Source: DTU024 sp964518875 (GTDB lineage Bacteria; Bacillota; Clostridia; Christensenellales; Aristaeellaceae). Taken from it: DNA of 64,000 bases. The DNA lies in the NCBI GenBank assembly GCA_964518875.1, contig CAZFHI010000004.1, positions 1 to 64,000 of the forward strand, read 5' to 3'. How positions within the stretch are numbered: the stretch's first letter is position 1; every line of letters begins with the position of its first letter. Made by a program: the position numbers and the translations under genes. Below, piece by piece: positions 61,156 to 64,000 of the stretch. The notes below the pieces were generated by a model, which saw only the letters and a program-made list of their open reading frames with translations, had not been told where the DNA came from and searched no databases.

Positions 61156-61674
61156 ATGAAACGCATATTATCGGTACTATTGTCCCTCTTGCTTATGGTT
61201 ATGCTGTATGTGTATGCGGTCTTGCAGCAGGATAATGAGCCGAAGGCGGACATGCGCTGGCTTGTGCAGGAGGAGGAAAAGCCAATTAAAGCGATTGGCG
61301 AAGTGAAAAGTACGGACGCTCAAACGCTTTCAAACTCGTTTGGCTCAAGCATACCTGCGCCTCAAAGTATTTTTTCAGGGCTTTGTTTTGACGCAAAGTA
61401 CAAAGGGCAGAATGTGCACAGGCTACGGATTGAAGGAGAAAAAATAGTGATACAAGGTGTAACGCCTAACTTTGCAGCCCCTTTAATACGCAGCGACAGC
61501 CTTAAGTTTTCTGAAGAAAAAAACGCGTTGTTTGGTTATCCGCTTTTAAAAGCAGATAATTTAGCGCATAACGAATACTTCGTTATTACTAAAGACGCTG
61601 CTTTTCATTTTAAGCTTGAAGATAACGATGCTGATTTGCTTCAAAATTTGCGATTAATCCACCCTGAAAATTAA
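61156..61674 (+). CDS. hypothetical N-terminally anchored protein
   Basis: This 172-residue protein has an N-terminal hydrophobic segment (MKRILSVLLSLLLMVMLYVYAVL) that is either an anchor or signal, and a beta-rich outer part with no known motif. The ribosome site is weak. It may belong with the downstream ABC exporter, from which it is separated by 14 bases. I assign no function. Confidence 0.65.
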   Translation: MKRILSVLLSLLLMVMLYVYAVLQQDNEPKADMRWLVQEEEKPIKAIGEVKSTDAQTLSNSFGSSIPAPQSIFSGLCFDAKYKGQNVHRLRIEGEKIVIQGVTPNFAAPLIRSDSLKFSEEKNALFGYPLLKADNLAHNEYFVITKDAAFHFKLEDNDADLLQNLRLIHPEN

Positions 61675-61688
61675 CAAGAAAGGACATT

Positions 61689-63464
61689 ATGAACAAAAAC
61701 ACGTCGACACCACACAGACACCTTTTACGCCGGTTCTTGCCTTATTATAAAAAATATACCGGGATACTTATATTTGACCTTGTTTGCGCGATCCTTTCCA
61801 CGGTATGCGCTCTTGTATTCCCGCTTTTAATAAGAGAAATTACAAACAGAACAGCGCAAGACATATCTTCCGTTACCATAGAATGGCTGCTTAGCGCTGG
61901 AGGAATATATCTTCTGCTGGTTATATTAGAAGCCCTTGCTACTTACTATATGCAGTCGCGCGGGCATATTATGGGCGCTATGATGGAAACGGATATGCGT
62001 TCAGATCTTTTTAACCATTTGCAGCAGCTGTCTTTTTCATATTACAGCAACACCAAGGTTGGGCAGATAATGTCCCGCATAACGACGGACTTGTTTGATA
62101 TTACGGAGTTTGCCCATCATGGCCCTGAAGAAATAACTGTATCCATGGCAAAAATCATAGCGGCGTTTATTATACTTTTAAACGTCAATGTGAAACTAAC
62201 GCTTATAATATTTGCCTTTCTGCCTTTGCTGCTCGTAGCTACTATATACTTTAACCGTAAGCTGCGCTCCGGCTTTCGCGCTTACCGCCACCAGGTGGGA
62301 GAAATAAACGCGCAGGTGGAGGACACGCTTCTTGGTATGCGCGTGGTGCAGTCGTTTACAAACGAGGAGCTTGAGAACGCTAAATTCGACAAAGCAAACG
62401 AGCGGTTTTTAGGCATAAAGAAAAAACAGTACCATGCTATGGCGGGTTTCAACAGCACATCGCGCATGCTCGAAGGGCTTATGCGCATAGTTGTTATTAT
62501 AGCTGGCGCGCTTTTTTTAATCGAAGGGCAAATTACCGCCGGCGACTATGCGTCCTACTTACTGTACATAAATACATTGCTTGTAAGCATAAGGCAGCTT
62601 GTAATGTTTTCGGAGCAGTTTCAGAGAGGTATGACGGGGCTTGAGCGTTTCTTTACGATTATGGATGAACCTTTCGAAATTAAAAACGCGGAAAACCCTG
62701 TAATGCTTAAAAACATACAAGGCGACATATGCTTTGAAAACGTTTCTTTCTCATATTCTGATGAAGAAGGCAAAAAGGTGCTGGATAACTTGTCGCTGCA
62801 TATTCCACCGGGAAAAAACGTCGCGCTTGTAGGCCCTTCGGGTTCAGGCAAAACTACGCTATGCAACTTGATACCGCGTTTTTATGACGCTACAAAGGGC
62901 AAGGTGATGGTTGACGGCGTGGATGTAAAAACCATAGAGCTTAAAAACCTGCGCGGCAATATAGGCATGGTTCAGCAGGATGTTTACCTTTTTTCCGGAA
63001 CCATATTTGAAAACATAGCCTATGGCAAGCCGGGCGCTACTATGGAAGAAGTCATAAGCGCCGCAAAGAAGTCGGGAGCGCATGAATTTATAGTTGAACT
63101 CCCGCATCAATACGATACGTATGTAGGCGAGCGCGGAATAAAGCTTTCAGGGGGACAGAAGCAGCGCATAAGCATAGCGCGCGTGTTCCTTAAAAATCCG
63201 CCTATTTTATTGCTTGATGAAGCTACAAGCTCGCTTGATAACGAGAGCGAATATCTTGTGCAAAAATCTTTGGCAGAACTCGCCAAAAACCGTACGACGC
63301 TCACAATAGCGCACAGGCTTACTACCATACAGGGAGCGGATATGATCTGGGTGCTTACTGACGACGGGCTTACAGAGCAAGGCACACATGATGAGCTTAT
63401 GGCAAAAAACGGAGTGTATGCTTCACTTTATGCTCGCTATAACAATCAACAATATACAGCGTAA
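61689..63464 (+). CDS. ABC exporter, fused permease and ATPase (MsbA/multidrug type)
   Basis: This 591-residue half-transporter has six membrane helices (about 15-310), followed by an ATPase with Walker A GPSGSGKTT (near 382), LSGGQKQRISIARVFLKNP, Walker B ILLLDEATSSLD and H-loop AHRLTTIQ. It works as a homodimer, exporting lipids, drugs or peptides. The start follows AAAGGA. It lies 16 bases before the beta-CASP gene. Substrate unknown. Confidence 0.92.
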   Translation: MNKNTSTPHRHLLRRFLPYYKKYTGILIFDLVCAILSTVCALVFPLLIREITNRTAQDISSVTIEWLLSAGGIYLLLVILEALATYYMQSRGHIMGAMMETDMRSDLFNHLQQLSFSYYSNTKVGQIMSRITTDLFDITEFAHHGPEEITVSMAKIIAAFIILLNVNVKLTLIIFAFLPLLLVATIYFNRKLRSGFRAYRHQVGEINAQVEDTLLGMRVVQSFTNEELENAKFDKANERFLGIKKKQYHAMAGFNSTSRMLEGLMRIVVIIAGALFLIEGQITAGDYASYLLYINTLLVSIRQLVMFSEQFQRGMTGLERFFTIMDEPFEIKNAENPVMLKNIQGDICFENVSFSYSDEEGKKVLDNLSLHIPPGKNVALVGPSGSGKTTLCNLIPRFYDATKGKVMVDGVDVKTIELKNLRGNIGMVQQDVYLFSGTIFENIAYGKPGATMEEVISAAKKSGAHEFIVELPHQYDTYVGERGIKLSGGQKQRISIARVFLKNPPILLLDEATSSLDNESEYLVQKSLAELAKNRTTLTIAHRLTTIQGADMIWVLTDDGLTEQGTHDELMAKNGVYASLYARYNNQQYTA

Positions 63465-63480
63465 GGAGGATAGATACTAA

Positions 63481-64000
63481 ATGGAACTATTATTTTTAGG
63501 CGCGGCAAGAGAAGTAACGGGTTCGTGCTTTCTGCTTTGCGCAAACGGAAAACATGTGCTTATAGACTGCGGTATGGAACAGGGTAAGGATACCTACGAA
63601 AACCAAAGCCTCCCTATAACGGCAAACGAAGTTGACGCCGTTGTGCTTACCCATGCGCACATAGACCATTCCGGTATGCTGCCTGCGCTTTATAAGAACG
63701 GGTTCAGAGGAAGTATCTATGCAACGCACGCTACTATAGACTTGTGCGACATTATGCTGAGCGACTCAGCGTATATACAGGAGAGCGAAGCAAAATGGCG
63801 AAATCGCCGCGCGGAGCGCAGCGGGGAAGAAAAATATGTGCCGCTTTACACACAGGAAGACGCCGCCAAAACGGTAGCGCTTATGAAAGAAGCTTCTTAT
63901 GAAAATGAAACAGAAATCCTTCCGGGAATTTCTATAAAAATGACAGATGCCGGCCACCTATTAGGGTCTGCAAGCGCGAGTTTTTTAATAAACGAAGACG
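63481..64000 (+). CDS. beta-CASP MBL-fold ribonuclease-like protein, 3' end cut by the window
   Basis: The first 173 residues are present. MELLFLGAAREVTGSCFLL and the metal motif HAHIDHSG at 58-65 identify the MBL-fold RNA-processing group (beta-CASP, YSH1/CPSF73-like) common in Clostridia, which acts on RNA. The start follows AAGGAGG. The beta-CASP insertion and later ligands lie beyond the window, so function is by family only. Confidence 0.87.
   Translation, partial: MELLFLGAAREVTGSCFLLCANGKHVLIDCGMEQGKDTYENQSLPITANEVDAVVLTHAHIDHSGMLPALYKNGFRGSIYATHATIDLCDIMLSDSAYIQESEAKWRNRRAERSGEEKYVPLYTQEDAAKTVALMKEASYENETEILPGISIKMTDAGHLLGSASASFLINED

Noticed and set aside
1..64000. CRISPR array, rRNA genes or prophage
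   Set aside because: No regular direct repeats, no rRNA-like sequence and no phage structural genes were seen.

Overview
The window reads as chromosomal DNA of an anaerobic, gut-type member of class Clostridia. The best marker is a SCIFF peptide (six cysteines in 48 residues) with its radical SAM/SPASM maturase. A T-box leader, a TPP riboswitch with an ECF-type thiamine transporter, BioY, AGGAGG ribosome sites and frequent TTG/GTG starts agree with this. No respiratory chain genes are seen. The species cannot be named from the sequence alone.

Layout. (1) Bases 1-8.4 kb form an accessory block. It holds a LacI-family regulator, a glycerophosphodiester phosphodiesterase, a sugar/phosphodiester ABC importer (binding protein and two permeases, no ATPase) and a PhnP-like metallo-hydrolase, all on the minus strand, next to a heavily decayed IS256-family transposase. 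Its genes favour ATT/ATC for isoleucine, whereas the rest of the window strongly favours ATA. A tRNA-Arg(CCG) marks the edge. (2) 8.6-14 kb: tRNA-Arg and the SCIFF gene are fired from back-to-back promoters, followed by the SCIFF maturase, an aminotransferase and mnmG. (3) 14.1-23.7 kb: a tricarboxylate module with TctC-TctB-TctA, an AbrB-type membrane protein, citrate lyase CitD-CitE-CitF and an aconitase-family hydratase. (4) 23.7-35.1 kb: an RHH/SPFH pair, NagZ-RpiB, a stand-alone FakA-like domain, UppP and a MraY-like transferase, a PrsA-like foldase with a coiled-coil insertion, a PfkB kinase and a cysteine-repeat secreted protein. (5) 36-43.3 kb: a secreted flavoprotein reductase, a two-gene SufC-SufB system, and a tryptophan-type ABC importer controlled by a T-box. 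(6) 43.4-64 kb: BioY, a damaged Lgt-like gene with a phosphodiester glycosidase, Fe-ADH, TadA, a nitroreductase, a 1,178-residue SdrD-B-like surface protein, a solute-binding protein with a variant galactokinase, a Gld-like ABC system, a TPP-controlled ThiT, two orphan proteins, an ABC exporter and the start of a beta-CASP hydrolase.

How they work together. The accessory block looks like import and cleavage of glycerophosphodiesters under a local repressor. The tct-cit block would import a tri- or dicarboxylate, interconvert it with the hydratase, and split it with citrate lyase to acetate and oxaloacetate; the lyase activation genes (citC, citX, citG) are not in the window. The most unusual signal is in the leader of the tryptophan-type importer. 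After the T-box terminator there is a 35-codon open reading frame too small for usual gene calling. It has a strong ribosome site and tandem Trp codons (MRLRACWWNSE...), and it overlaps the binding-protein start as ATGA. This suggests two stacked layers of tryptophan sensing, one by tRNA charging and one by translation.
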